Shown here: positions 34,701 to 49,176 of the stretch, piece by piece | How the letters are laid out: the number at the start of each line of letters is the position of its first letter | Position numbering within the stretch: position 1 is the stretch's first letter | NCBI GenBank assembly: GCA_037178625.1 | Contig: CM074127.1 | Span: 1,736,001 to 1,800,000, forward strand | Reading direction: 5' to 3' | Length of the DNA: 64,000 nt | DNA from: Skeletonema tropicum | Taxonomy: Eukaryota; Bacillariophyta; Thalassiosirophyceae; Thalassiosirales; Thalassiosiraceae | Notes under the pieces: generated by a model | Databases searched by the model: none | Seen by the model: only the letters and a program-made list of their open reading frames with translations | What the model was told of the DNA's origin: nothing | Translations under genes and position numbers: made by a program

Positions 34701-37505
34701 AGTGATATCTTTCACCATGTCTTCAAGCATTTCTTTATTTGCTCGCTCGGTTGCAAGGTCAATTTCGAGAGCTTTTAAGTTCTTATCTTGACCAACCTGC
34801 ACTGGATAACCAAATGGCATCATGGGATGATAGGCAAAACCCCCTCCACCCCCTCGATTCTCGTAGTCTTTTTCTAGAGATGCCTCCAATATCACTCTGC
34901 GTGATCGCTCTTGCTTGAGCTCATATTCTAGTTTCTTCATTTCTGCAACAGTACCATTTGATGTTCGATGCGCTTCATTCCGAAGCTTTTCAATTTCATC
35001 ATTGAGAGAATCTATCTCAGACATGGCAGCATCATTCCCAGCTTGAAGCGTACTATTAGTAGTTTTGAGTAGTGATATTTCTTCAGATGATGTCTTGTTC
35101 AGATCTTTCAAGCGGCGGATTTCTTGCCGAAGGAAAGTGTTTTCCTCCGTGATGCCATTTGTAGCGTTGTCACTCTGCTGCTGACGAAGCCTCTTGATTT
35201 CTCTTTCCAATTTCTTCTTTTCGATATCATTTGCGACTTTTGTCTCGTCTACAACTTCGAGCATACGCTGGTAAGAGGATTCAGAAGCCTCAAGTTCTTT
35301 CCGCACCGACTTCAGTTCTGCATCCAGCGTAGCTATGCGCTCAGCTGTTTGCATCTCATTCGTACCCCCTTCAGTCGTACGATGGTTGGCGTCACCATTT
35401 CGAAGTCTCAGCGACGCGTTGCCCTCCCCAGTCAATTGCAACTGCTCCAACAACTTCTCAAGTTGGCCGTGAACTGCATTCAATGTAGCACCATTACTGT
35501 GAACACCACTACTCATTTTTGAACTATAGATTGAGGAAGGAACAGTCGAATGCGTTGTCTCAGTTCGTTGTGGAGAATGTTTTGGAGTTTTCATGAAAGC
35601 ATACACTTCATCAGTCGACTCAAAATGAGAACTTGGTCCATGCTGGGCGTCAATATAGAGCTGCTTTGCTCTTGCCACTTGAGGTGAGCGATTGGACACT
35701 CCTTGGTCCGAGTAACACTTGAGGCAAGATCGAAGAACTTTCATTGCTTCCATATACTCCCCGCAACGGATATGGGCATACCCAATATCTGACAACAACA
35801 TCGGTAACTCGGAGCTATTTGCTCCCTTATCATCAGAGCGTAACTTCATCAGTGCATCCAGGAGGCTTGACTTTGCTTCAGCGGTTTTATTTTCATGCAG
35901 CAACGAAGTTCCAATCTTGTTCAGTATCATCGCCTCCTCCATTGAATTGAAATAATCATCAGCCCACGAGTTCAAACGAGCATTTCTGAATGCTTGCAGT
36001 GCTTCCTGATAAGATCTTGTAGCATCACTATACCTATCCATCGCCGCGTATGCATCACCAGCTATTTTGAAGCTTTCAATTTGCATTACCACAATTTTCT
36101 CACTGCTGTTCAAGTTTGGTGACATCTTTGCAAATTCATTGCACTTTCTGGCAGCATAGACTGCATCATCGAATTTGTTCATGATCAAATGAAGTTCTCC
36201 AATATTGTGCCACACTGTGACTGCATCCGGGCAGAATCTCCCACTTTTGCGTGCGGTAGCTGCACCATATACCTCCAGTGAGCTTTGAAATGCATTTACG
36301 GCTGACACATACGATCCTTCTTTTCCGTAGAGTCTCCCAATCCTTTGATATACGTCACCAAGTTCTATCTGTACCTTCGTTTTGTCTCCACCACTGTATT
36401 TCAGTTTTAGAGGCTCCAATGCCTCCGTATACAGCTCCAGAGCTCTTTTGATCTTAGACTTGCACTGTGGAGTTAACCCATCAAGTATTGGCTTCGGATC
36501 CGTCACTGCTGTTGAGGACATGATTGAGACAAGTTTCTCATTTACAGTCGCAGCAAACAAGCAGGATGCGCCAGCAAGAGTGTGGTTTGCTCCGAGTATA
36601 TGCTTCAATGTCTTCATTGCTGCATCAGCATCCTGCAACGAGCCCTCCAGATCATCGCCTTCATAGCGCACCTTGGCAATCTTTAGCTTGAGTTTTGCCA
36701 CAGCGTATGATTGTTCTCCTAACGAGTCGCGTTCAATCCGGAGTAGCTGTTTGATAATTCCGATGGCTTTCTTTCGAGCTGAAATCTTCTCTTCTTCAGA
36801 ACGGCATTCCTCTACTCTTTTCAAGGCTGACTCCATTTTTGATCGCTGCTTCTGCCTCTCGACTTCTACAGCCACTGCTCGTTCCATACGTTCAATATTC
36901 TTCACGCACTCTCTCATTTTTTTGTCCTTGTTCTTTTGACTGGTATGCTTCAACATGCTACGACCACTACTAAGTTCCTCTGCAGATTCTGCATAATTTC
37001 CGGCAATTTCCAATGCAAATGCCAAGTCAAAATGAACTTGAGCCAAAATTTCTTCCACCTTATTTATCTCCATCCTACCTTTTCGCTTTGCCTCTTCTCG
37101 ACCAGCACGAATGGCATTAGTGTAGGAGTCCACAGCCTCAGCAAGATGATTACATTTGAACTGCATATGACCCCGTTCGTGGTACATTTGCAGCTCGGAC
37201 GAGCTTCTGTCCTCATTTCTGACAGGTGAGTGAGGTTGACGCTTGGTGGACTTTTTGCCTTTGCCTCTATCCCCTGATGAGGTAGGTGAACGCCGCTGCA
37301 CATAAATATTGGAGCTAGAAGGCTCACTCATTTGAATAGATATTGACTCTGGGTAAGGGTGTATTTTTTCATCACTCTTCTTAATCTTCTTTTCTTTCTG
37401 TTCATCTCCAAAGGTTATAGGGCAGTCTAAGACTGCAGGATTTTGCTCACTTTTATCCTCATCGGAGGATGCCTCCTGCCAAAGCATCGAAGTTAGGAAG
37501 TCCAT
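31796..37505 (-). CDS. Giant TPR plus coiled-coil protein, one +1 frame break
   Basis: Two overlapping minus frames, 34203-37505 (1100 aa) and 31796-34216 (806 aa), join by skipping one base at about 34212-34215 (GAT-GAG-AGG). The product is 1902 aa. The overlap is only 14 nt and both sides are in mid-coiled coil, so one gene is the simplest reading. The N-terminus has a basic/Ser-rich region, then tetratricopeptide-like helical repeats (about 105-680, e.g. HNIGELHLIMNKFDDAVYAARKC). From about 730 to the end it is almost continuous heptad coiled coil, broken by one Gly-rich loop near residue 905. The family is not recognised; a cytoskeletal, centrosomal or Golgi tether role is possible. Two separate genes remain the alternative. 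Confidence 0.7.
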
Positions 37506-38259
37506 GTTTGATTAAGACGTAGGCAGCAAAATTAGTGCTCGCAACAAGCGTTCTGAAACCATAGGATGAACAGAAAGGGCTGCGAAACTGCTTGTGTTGC
37601 TCGGGAAAGGAAATTTCAGAGGAAACAAATTTTCATTTTGACATGTACTATTCCCATCGTATGTAGGATACAATATATCTTTCGCGTGGGCCCGGTGCAT
37701 GGGCTTCATATCTTCTCCCATCTTCTTCTATCTTCTCCTTTTCAATGTACATAGTTGCTATTGCCTGCAAAAGGCTGCAAAGCAAGCTACGAGCTGCAAG
37801 AAGCCTCATAAAAGCTTGCTTGCTCATATATAAATGGTGTATATAGGCGATAAGCAGGCAGTCATGTTGCCAGTTGCCAGGAAGACTGAAAAGTGGTATC
37901 CCTTGACAATGCTCTAAGCTTCCTCAGGCTGTTGTCCTCAAATTCGTGAAAACGGTGCCCATGAACAAACTTGTAGCTCAATAATCCTCTACTTCTCTAG
38001 AGAGATGTATGTACGGACTTCAGTAAATAAAACTATTTAATCTTTGTAAGTATCGAACTAGCTTTTGTTCGAAATCTATCCATATTAGGGTCGAGTCTTG
38101 TTAGTAGTGCATCCGGCAAGGAATTAGATGCCATCCTTACACGTTCCGATCTTATTCTAACGTCGTTCATATGAAATGTTATATTGCTCCATTAACAAAT
38201 TTATTCAGTCATGTTGTATAGTTCAAGAGAATCATTCCGAGCAACCAGCAGGTACCTAT
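37506..38259. other. Intergenic, no gene seen
   Basis: 754 bp between the start of the TPR/coiled-coil gene and the 3' end of THOC7, both on the minus strand. It contains the TPR-gene promoter. There are short direct repeats of GCTGCAA/GCAAGC near 37760-37810, and no open frame worth calling. Confidence 0.5.
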
Positions 38260-38991
38260 CTATTCATCACGTCTTCTCTTCTTTGACGGTGGTACCACTT
38301 CCTCTATCTCCTCCACAACACCCTCCTCATCTTCATTATTAGTTGTCTCCTTTCTAATCTCCTCCTCATTCAGCGAAGCCTTCAAATCCCCCAAACAACT
38401 CATCAAGACCCTCAATTGCTTCTCCCTTACACTCAACTTCTCCGTAATCTCCCCCACTTCCCTCTCCACAACTTCAATTTGTTCCGTCACCTCTTGCAAT
38501 TCCGCTCTAGTCTTGTGTATCGGTGGATGCTTCTCATTGGCAATTTTCGCTAAAGCATTGTATTCCTTGCGCCGGGAGTGGATTTGTCGTTGTTCGATTA
38601 ATGTGGATGTGAGTGTTTCGATATCGTTTTGAATAGAGGAGAGGGAACTTTGCATTTGGGAGAGGGTGGCGCTGTAGGTGGAAGAGTTGCCACTGTAGGC
38701 TTGCGAGGAGAGGATTGATTTACGGATTTCGAGGTCGTGGAGTTGCAGTTCTGTCTTGAGGGTAGTGGCTGCAGCTGCTAATATTGATTTTTTTCCATTG
38801 TCATTATCTTCTGTACCATCATTATCATTATTTTTTGCATGCATCAATTGATGGATGAATTCTCGATATTGAGAAGCCACTTTGGTAAGCGATCCACGAG
38901 CATTTCCTGCACCGGAAGTGAGGATGCGCTCTCGAAGAGTGGCGTTGTCGAGTTGGGCGCTAGTGGTGGTGGTATTCGTCGCGGATGTCAT
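38260..38991 (-). CDS. THOC7: THO complex subunit 7 homologue
   Basis: Single exon, 243 aa from ATG 38991 (MTSATNT). The frame is open further upstream to 39159, but that stretch is not THOC7-like. The core helix SRRKEYNALAKIANEKHPP is the THOC7 signature (human RQEYDALAKVIQ). A long coiled coil around it and an acidic tail ending in KKRRRDE also fit. THOC7 is part of the THO/TREX complex that couples transcription to mRNA export in the nucleus. It is divergent from VPS18, with 325 bp between starts. Confidence 0.9.
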   Translation of the reverse strand: MTSATNTTTTSAQLDNATLRERILTSGAGNARGSLTKVASQYREFIHQLMHAKNNDNDGTEDNDNGKKSILAAAATTLKTELQLHDLEIRKSILSSQAYSGNSSTYSATLSQMQSSLSSIQNDIETLTSTLIEQRQIHSRRKEYNALAKIANEKHPPIHKTRAELQEVTEQIEVVEREVGEITEKLSVREKQLRVLMSCLGDLKASLNEEEIRKETTNNEDEEGVVEEIEEVVPPSKKRRRDE

Positions 38992-39316
38992 CGTTGTTTT
39001 GTACCAGAGATATGGGAAAGATGAAAATGAAGCGAATATGATGGCCAAACTGTGCGATGTGATTATTCGGGCATGCGCACTTTCATGAAGAACCATTTCT
39101 ACCTTGGAAGGTGAGCGGGGGGATGGGTAGAAATTTCGTGAGAGGAAAATAAAGGGCAAAGCCCTCTAAACGATAAATCTTGCCCGAAAAAGTCACAATG
39201 ACATGCAAGAAAAAGGGGCTAGTTTTGAGTTTTGACCATGGTGAAAGGTGAAAATCACGTTCATATGTTGTGTATCTTCGCCCTGAACACGCCGTACCAA
39301 CAATAGCATCATCATC
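38992..39316. promoter_or_regulatory. Divergent THOC7/VPS18 promoter region
   Basis: 325 bp between opposite start codons must hold both promoters. The minus frame stays open to 39159 but looks non-coding. No clear motif array is seen. Confidence 0.4.
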
Positions 39317-42300
39317 ATGACTAGTCATTATCACCACCATCGTCATCTAGTCCCACCCTCCTCCAAATCACACCAACAACCTCACCAACCACCCTCAGGT
39401 CGTTTCTCCTTTTCACAACAACTCGACGATTTCACCACCGACAAGAAATGGACGCAGCAGCAGCAACAACCACAAGCACAAGCACCGCCCATATGGTCGG
39501 CAAGAGGAGTCGAGTGGCCCCTCCCTGCTGCAGTGAATCATGGGACGTATCGGAAGTGGAGGAAGGAGTCAAAGAGTTTGGGTTTTGCATTGGGTATCAA
39601 AGGGAGTGGTATTCGGTTCTTGGATAATGGCAATGATATTATGAACAACAATAACGGTAATAATGGTGGTGGCACACAACAACAACAACAGCAGCAACAA
39701 TATCACCAATATCCAAGTGGCAGTAGTGGAGCAGATGCAGCCGCAGGATCCAGAAATGACAATAGTAGTGGTGGAGGATATGCTGGCCTTTCCGGTATCA
39801 TGGGCAGAGTATTGGGTGCATCGTCTCAAAGCGCATCTAATAATACCCCCGGCAGTGGTGGTGCTGGGACCTTGGCATCGTTAATCAATGATATTGAAGA
39901 TGAAGATATTACGTTACCAGTTACACGGCAAGTATTGCCACCTAAACCAAAGTGTGTCGCATCAGGGAATGGATGGATTGTGGCCGTGGTGGAATGTTGT
40001 CCTCCTCCTCCTCCTTCCTCCTCTTCATCGCATCACAATCCACAGCAACAACAGTATGCAAACAGAGGTACTACTACTTCAAACTCATCCAGTACAAATA
40101 CTACACCACTGGTTGCCAAGAATGGAATGCCTTTGACATCACTTATACCACCATTACGATTGATTAGTCGGTGGAATGTACGACGGAATACCACTGCGAT
40201 GGGTACCGAGGGGAGTCAGTTGGTACCATTACCTCCACCTGTCCGTCCAAATGATAGTAACAATACAGATCCAAACTTTGGTCAAATCGTACACATATTT
40301 GTAGATCCAACTGGTAATCATGTCCTCTTATCCGCCAAGAACGGTGAGGCCTACTACCTCCATTCCACATCCAAAAAGGTTCGTAAATTGTCAGGATTTG
40401 GACCCAATGCCGATGGAACGTATACCGTCGGATATAACCCCGGTGTCGCCATCAAGGATGCAAGTGGTACCAGTGGATCTGATGCCATGTCAAAAGTACA
40501 AACGGGAATAACTCCCGGTAGTTACGTTACCGCTGTGGGATGGGATCGTGGTCGTGGTACGGAAGGTTCAACGAAGCGGATTGTACTGGGTACGTCGATT
40601 GGTGAATTGTATGAGTATGCATTGGTGAGTCCCAATGCTTCGTCCAAGGGTGGGAGTGGTGTTGCCTCATCGTCATCGGGAGGAGGAGGAGGAGCAGGAG
40701 GAGGAGACGAATCATCCAAATTGAAATTGTCAGCTTTTGATGCTAGAGCTGGAGAGCTTGGTATTGATACTGATGAGGAACCGATTGATAGTCCTTTGTT
40801 GTTACGACGATTGAATCCCATGGCAAGTAGTCCGGTAAGTGGAGGAGGAGGAGGACGTGGGAGTAATGTCATTGTGGCGGATGGAGGTGGTGGTGGTAGT
40901 GGCGGTGCGGTGGGAGGGATATTATTTCAACGAATGATAGGTGGCGTGGGTGGTATTGCAGGACGGCAAGATAATGTTGGCAAGGAGGGAGGTGGGTATG
41001 TCGTTGTTCTAGCTTCTTTTGGGGGGATACACAAACATACCCGGCTTTTTTCATTTCGAAGTGAGCCGTCGAGTAGTAACAAGGATCTGACACTACGGTC
41101 TGCGTTCCTGAGGACTGCGCAGGGTGCTGGCAAGGGATCCTTCGTGGAACTTCCTGGTTCAGTGGAGTTTCCAGATCTTCACAACTGTGACAGTGCGTTT
41201 GCAATGAGGACAGAGACAGGAATTTATTACGGTACTATCGAACGTATGGCATCGGCGGTGTCTGTTGGAGGAGGCGTTGTTGACGCAGGAATGTTAGTGT
41301 ATGATAGCATTCTAGGAAATGGTGGACGGGGAGGATCTAGTGCCCCATCATCAATCGGTGTAACTCCTCATCATTTCATCACGCTTAACTCGGGGAATGA
41401 AGTTCGGTTTGTCAACAGGGAGGCCCGAAAGGTCATTCAGAAGGAGCGCGTAGACTGGATGTCGGTGTCCCAGTCTGCGTCAGTGAGCGACATTCATGGA
41501 GGTGAAGCAGCTGAACTTATTATGGATACACGGCGTCCAGATCAAATATGGTTGCGGAAGGGTCGATCACTTGTTCACATTTCATCGTCTTGTGAGGGAC
41601 GTGACATTTGGAAGTACACTCTTGCTCGATGCATTGACGATACAGCACCTCATCACCGTGCACATTTGCATAGTGCCGAGGATAGCACGTCTCAAAAGAG
41701 CGAAGAAAAATACATTGAAAGTCAATTTGAGCACGCTAAATTGCTGTGTACCAACCCGTCACAGAAGGCTACTGTGAATGTTGCCCGTGCAGAATATCAT
41801 CTGTCGAAGGGCAGGACAGAGTTAGCAGCCAAGTACCTTGCACTGTGTCCTTCCTCGATAATGCCATTTGCTGACACCTCTGCCCGTCTTGCCTTGCCAA
41901 TGCTCGGTATGGAGGAAGGAAATTCCATCAAGGCAAATGAATCCCTTGCAAGCAGCAACATGGCTTTGATCACATTTCTCACTGATAAGATGAAAAATGC
42001 CAAACTGAAAAATGACACTGTAGTTTGTACAATGCTTGGATCATGGTTAGCTGAGCTACATCTACATGAAAGAGAACGAGATGGCGCTGGAAAACCTACT
42101 TATTTACGCCAAAGCCACCGTCATGTCCCTCCAGTGAGCCAAGTTCTTTTGCACCAATTCTTGTCTTCGTTTGTGAAGGACATGGATCCAAAAGTAATTG
42201 TCAACATCTTGGCCTCACATGACATTAGTGCAGGAGAGTGTGCTGGTTTTTCGGCTGCAGCCGGGGATATTAATGCAGCCGTTAATGCTGCTCTCTTTGG

Positions 42301-43627
42301 AGAGGATGAAAAGGCAGGTGCGCTCGATGCTCTACGTGTTTTGAATGATTCTGCCATTGAAAAAGCGGAGCCGTATTATTACAAACATGCAACAGTGTTG
42401 CTGTCACGCGCTCCCATGGCTGCGGCGAGAAGCTTTTTGTCCCGTTACTCAGAAGGACTGAGCGAGACGAAACTCCTTCCAGCATTTATGCAATACGAAC
42501 GAAAGAGATCATCGAATACTTTTGCTGAAGAGAAAGACGATAGTGCGTTTGTTGACGATGAGAATGCTTCTATAAAGTATCTTGAAGGGGTGATTGCGCA
42601 AGGCAGCAGGAGCCGTGCTGTCTTTAATTACTTGACTTCACTATATTCTGCAATGCATGACGAGGGCCCTCTGTTTCGTTTCCTTTCGACTCATGTTCCG
42701 CCATCTGCATCATCGTTATCATCAAATTCTGGTGGTATCAGCGAGCTGATGCTAAAACAAGCTCAAGAGGAAATGTCGTCTCCGTTAGACAAATCTCATG
42801 CACTTCGGACCATATTACGAACTGGAAGGCACTTTCGATCAGCAGTCAAACTATACATGGGCTTTGGGATGAGACAGCAAGCTGTTGAGCTTGCGCTAAA
42901 AGTAGACCCTTCTCTAGCGAGAGAGCTAGCGCGAAAAAGCGATGACAAAGATGAGAAGAAGCGGCTTTGGCTTATGATTGCAAGAAACGCAGCAGCACAG
43001 GGAACCTCACGAGACGGGAAAGATATTGTCGCTAGAGTAGTTGCTGTTTTGAAAGATTGTGGGCCGGACGTCTTATCAATAGAAGATGTCTTGCCATTTT
43101 TGCCTGATTTTGCGCAAATAGACCAATTCAAGGACGAAATATGCGACGCGCTGGCATCATACTCATCCAAAATTGAGCATTATATCAAAGAAATGAACGA
43201 GTGCGACCAAACATGTGATACCCTCCGAGATGAGCTCAGTCGTTTGAGATCTGTGGGAGTCCAAGTTCGGACTAATGCACGCTGTGCATTTACAAACAAG
43301 AATGTGATGGAGTCTGGTGAGCCTTTTTATGCATTCCCGTCTGGTTACGTCGTATTGGAGAAAGCTTTGAAACGTGAGGTCTTGCCTCATTTAAATGAAA
43401 AGCAACGCGACAGAGTTGAATATATTGACGAAGAATTGTCAAGATTGAGAAGACTGCGTACTACTAGCCGAGCGCCTATTGAGAAAGCGAAGGACGACTT
43501 CGAGATGGATGAACTCCAGCACGAACTCGATGGGCTTATCGCTGCCGAGTGTCCTCTAACGGGTTCTGTGATGATTGAAAGCATCATGCAAGGTTTTGAT
43601 GACGACTTCGTTGAGGATGAATTCTAG
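39317..43627 (+). CDS. VPS18: Vacuolar sorting protein 18 (CORVET/HOPS subunit) with degenerate RING
   Basis: Single exon, 1436 aa. Poly-Gln, Gly and Ser tracts are inserted in the N-terminal beta-propeller. Propeller strands such as GNHVLLSAKNGEAYYLHS, VTAVGWDRG and KRIVLGTSIGELYEYAL match Vps18/Pep3. The alpha-solenoid follows (HYIKEMNECDQTCDTLRDEL). The C-terminus aligns with the Vps18 RING region but key ligands are changed: RCAFT for CxxC (about 1323), FPSGYVV for the C-G-H stretch, and ECPLTG for ECPxCG (about 1412). Zinc binding by a classical RING is therefore unlikely. Vps18 tethers endosomes and vacuoles in CORVET and HOPS. It is convergent with the CDC48 gene, 47 bp apart. Confidence 0.9.
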   Translation: MTSHYHHHRHLVPPSSKSHQQPHQPPSGRFSFSQQLDDFTTDKKWTQQQQQPQAQAPPIWSARGVEWPLPAAVNHGTYRKWRKESKSLGFALGIKGSGIRFLDNGNDIMNNNNGNNGGGTQQQQQQQQYHQYPSGSSGADAAAGSRNDNSSGGGYAGLSGIMGRVLGASSQSASNNTPGSGGAGTLASLINDIEDEDITLPVTRQVLPPKPKCVASGNGWIVAVVECCPPPPPSSSSSHHNPQQQQYANRGTTTSNSSSTNTTPLVAKNGMPLTSLIPPLRLISRWNVRRNTTAMGTEGSQLVPLPPPVRPNDSNNTDPNFGQIVHIFVDPTGNHVLLSAKNGEAYYLHSTSKKVRKLSGFGPNADGTYTVGYNPGVAIKDASGTSGSDAMSKVQTGITPGSYVTAVGWDRGRGTEGSTKRIVLGTSIGELYEYALVSPNASSKGGSGVASSSSGGGGGAGGGDESSKLKLSAFDARAGELGIDTDEEPIDSPLLLRRLNPMASSPVSGGGGGRGSNVIVADGGGGGSGGAVGGILFQRMIGGVGGIAGRQDNVGKEGGGYVVVLASFGGIHKHTRLFSFRSEPSSSNKDLTLRSAFLRTAQGAGKGSFVELPGSVEFPDLHNCDSAFAMRTETGIYYGTIERMASAVSVGGGVVDAGMLVYDSILGNGGRGGSSAPSSIGVTPHHFITLNSGNEVRFVNREARKVIQKERVDWMSVSQSASVSDIHGGEAAELIMDTRRPDQIWLRKGRSLVHISSSCEGRDIWKYTLARCIDDTAPHHRAHLHSAEDSTSQKSEEKYIESQFEHAKLLCTNPSQKATVNVARAEYHLSKGRTELAAKYLALCPSSIMPFADTSARLALPMLGMEEGNSIKANESLASSNMALITFLTDKMKNAKLKNDTVVCTMLGSWLAELHLHERERDGAGKPTYLRQSHRHVPPVSQVLLHQFLSSFVKDMDPKVIVNILASHDISAGECAGFSAAAGDINAAVNAALFGEDEKAGALDALRVLNDSAIEKAEPYYYKHATVLLSRAPMAAARSFLSRYSEGLSETKLLPAFMQYERKRSSNTFAEEKDDSAFVDDENASIKYLEGVIAQGSRSRAVFNYLTSLYSAMHDEGPLFRFLSTHVPPSASSLSSNSGGISELMLKQAQEEMSSPLDKSHALRTILRTGRHFRSAVKLYMGFGMRQQAVELALKVDPSLARELARKSDDKDEKKRLWLMIARNAAAQGTSRDGKDIVARVVAVLKDCGPDVLSIEDVLPFLPDFAQIDQFKDEICDALASYSSKIEHYIKEMNECDQTCDTLRDELSRLRSVGVQVRTNARCAFTNKNVMESGEPFYAFPSGYVVLEKALKREVLPHLNEKQRDRVEYIDEELSRLRRLRTTSRAPIEKAKDDFEMDELQHELDGLIAAECPLTGSVMIESIMQGFDDDFVEDEF

Positions 43628-43674
43628 GTTTAAAATTAAGATTGTAGCGCTGTAATCTAATTATTTATTGTTAT

Positions 43675-46592
<2,918 letters not shown>

Positions 46593-46940
46593 TGTCGTCG
46601 TATTTCTCTCCTCACTATTGTGGTTGAATCGAAGGCTACAGCTGTAGTGAATCTCATCTGCTGGTTGCTGCAGGTGTTGGTTGCGGTTGCTTGACAGCAA
46701 CTTGCAAACTCGTGCGTCGATGTGCTTTCACGTGGAAATGCGAGTGGCCCGAGTAGTCCCTATTGGTCGAAATCCCAACTAATCAACTTACTACTGAAAC
46801 AAGAAAACCGTTACAGCTGCCGTTTGGAATTTGGACCATGGACCAGGACGGGACAAGATCGGACACTTCCCTTCCATTTAGCAATTAGCAAGCGCTCAAG
46901 CCTATAATCACCCGTGTTGTTTATCACTGTTCATCGCACC
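46593..46940. promoter_or_regulatory. Divergent CDC48 / DUF4239 promoter region
   Basis: 348 bp between the start codons of the periplastidal CDC48 (minus) and the DUF4239 gene (plus). No motif is called. Confidence 0.4.
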
Positions 46941-48603
46941 ATGAAGGCATTACATTATCTACTGCATTTTGCATTTTCCCAGACGCTGACAGCACTAACA
47001 ACATGTCCTTGGGCATCGCATGGCGGTAGGACAGTCGCTGGCCAATTTTCGTGTCACAAAGCCCAGTTTTCATCGCGAACATCACAAACATTAAATAATT
47101 CGGTATTATTTGCAACACGTGCTGATAAAGCGGATGACCTTTTTCCTTCGGATGATTCTGACTATAAATATTCGAATCTCTCGGATGGCGCAGCTAATAA
47201 CGAAAAACAACGGAAAAATAAGGATGTATCTCCAGAAACATCTTCAACCACATCGATAGGCTTCGCCGGACTTCGCCATATCGGATCCGATTGATATTAT
47301 TGCCGACTGGATCTCGGAACGATTTGTGGAGCAGTCTTTGCAGCAACAACAAATATCAGAGAGTGGTGTTGACAACACTGATATGAATTCAAGTAACGAT
47401 GGGGGAAAGGCGTCAAATTATATATTGGAATCATACTCGCCTGGTTCAACATTGGATGCTCTTGCCCAGGCGAGCAATACCTACACGCCTTTGTCCTATC
47501 AAGTTCGTACAATCGTTCGTGTTACCCTCCCAAGTATCTTGATCGCTGCTACAGCAACATTGGTGTACCCATCAATGGCACAATGGCTGGTGCAACTCCC
47601 TTCATCGACATATGAGGGCAGCAACTTACTCTACAATGATCAAGTTCTCACGGTGCTATCAAACGATCTTTCTCAATACGTTCAAAATATCCTTACAACA
47701 TGTGCCTTGCTATTCGGAATACTCGTAGGTCAAACGTACTATTTTATGTATCAGCAGCAAGAAAACATCTTCTTTGCATTATTTAATGAAGTCACGGAAG
47801 CCAAATCTCTGTTGGAGCAAATATCTCTCATGACATATGGTCGTCCGGGTTTGTATCCATCGCTATTATCCCGAATGAATGATTATGTGCAAGATGATTT
47901 GAAGATGTTATCCGTGAAGGATCCAACATTGCTTACGTCTCGTTTGCCGAGAGATGATCCTTTGGAATCTATTTTATATGCAACATCAGTGGGTCTTCCG
48001 GGTGTGGTCTATGAAACAGTGAAATCGTTACGGCAAGCACGAGCAGAGCGGTGTTCCGCATTGCAAAACAAGCTTCCTTTGCTGCATATATATTTACTAC
48101 GTCTTTTGATAGTGATCGTACTGGCGACATTTCCTGTGTGTGGCTCTGGAAGTCAAGCTATTGCACCAAATGTATTGGTGCTTCAATCGTACATGTTCGG
48201 GGTGCTTGCTTTTGGACTGACATTGGTCGTTAACGTGGTGGAGGAACTGCGCAATTTCAGAAACAAGGGTGCGTATAATGTAGATGGAGTTTTGGAAGTA
48301 ATGGTTGGGGGACTCGAAAAGGAATTGGAAGAGAGGCTCGATGGAAGATTTTGGGGTATTGGTGTGAGCCCAAGTCCTCCTATTAGAGACATTTCAGATC
48401 GTTCGAATATCAAAATTGACGCAAGCAACTTTGATGGTGCGAAAGAAGAGATTGCCAAAATCTCAGAGATTGTGGAAGAGCAAAGCAGTGGTAGGGTAGA
48501 GGTAGACGGATCAGTTGCTGACAAAGGATCGACGACAACACAACGAAGAAAAAGACTTGCTAGTTGGTTACAAAGAAAGATACTTCGTAATGCTAATGCC
48601 TGA
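46941..48603 (+). CDS. DUF4239 (bestrophin-like) membrane protein, probably plastid, one +1 frame break
   Basis: ATG 46941 opens a frame with a hydrophobic N-terminus (YLLHFAFSQTLTAL) and a Ser/Thr/basic stretch. It ends at TGA 47292-47294. Skipping T47292 (GAT-T-GAT) continues into a long frame to 48603, giving 553 aa. The long frame has four hydrophobic segments (near TLPSILIAATATLVYP, ILTTCALLFGILVGQTYYFMY, HIYLLRLLIVIVLATFP and YMFGVLAFGLTLVVNV) with the conserved cytosolic helix of DUF4239 (SLRQARAERCSALQNKLP) between them. DUF4239 proteins are distant relatives of bestrophin channels and are often plastid-encoded-like or plastid-targeted in algae. Ion transport is only an inference. The N-terminal part could instead be an unrelated upstream frame. 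Confidence 0.7.
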
Positions 48604-49006
48604 GCCTTGTTGTCAGCGAAAGCAAACCGTCTACTTATCTAGAAATTACAATAACGAATACGGCCTTAAACCAGCCCTCCAACACTTCTACCACACCAGC
48701 TGAGGCCCCGAGGGCCAGCGTTGCAGCACACTCCTGATGTCCCACATGCTCCAGCACATTCTGCATGGCACCCCCTGTTTGTAAAGACAAGAATGAAAAG
48801 TTCAAGCTACATCTAATATCTCTAGTGAGGATTGATAGGATAGACATTGATTGCAAACTATGCATGATATTCTTTAAAGATGTCTTGTACGTAAACTCCT
48901 ATAATCATCCATATTTATTGTTCTTCTTGTCTTTAGTTTTCATGAAAGATAACGTAGCGAAAATTATTGTGTCATGATCCGTGTCATCAGGAATCTTCCT
49001 GGCGAT

Positions 49007-49058
49007 GGATGAGATTGAATATCAATCTCATCCTGGATGAGATTGAATACTCAATCTC
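49007..49058. repeat. Two tandem hairpins 3' of the DUF4239 gene
   Basis: Perfect 12-bp arms GGATGAGATTGA / TCAATCTCATCC (49007-49018 and 49022-49033) enclose a 3-nt loop. They are followed directly by GAGATTGA-ATAC-TCAATCTC (49039-49058). A third small hairpin CAGGA..TCCTG lies just upstream (about 48989-49002). They sit 400 bp past the stop codon. Function unknown: possible RNA 3'-end structure or transposon debris. Confidence 0.7.
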
Positions 49059-49176
49059 AAAACTCACTCTAGAGGGATATGAAGAAACCAGCCGCCTCCA
49101 AAAAAAGTATGATATGGATAAATACTTGTAACAACATCATAAACACCCTGGATAAGCACGCTAATCGAACTAACAA

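Noticed and set aside
36905..36925. ATGAGAG motif as a sufficient cause of frame breaks
   Set aside because: The same motif here sits in an uninterrupted coding frame.
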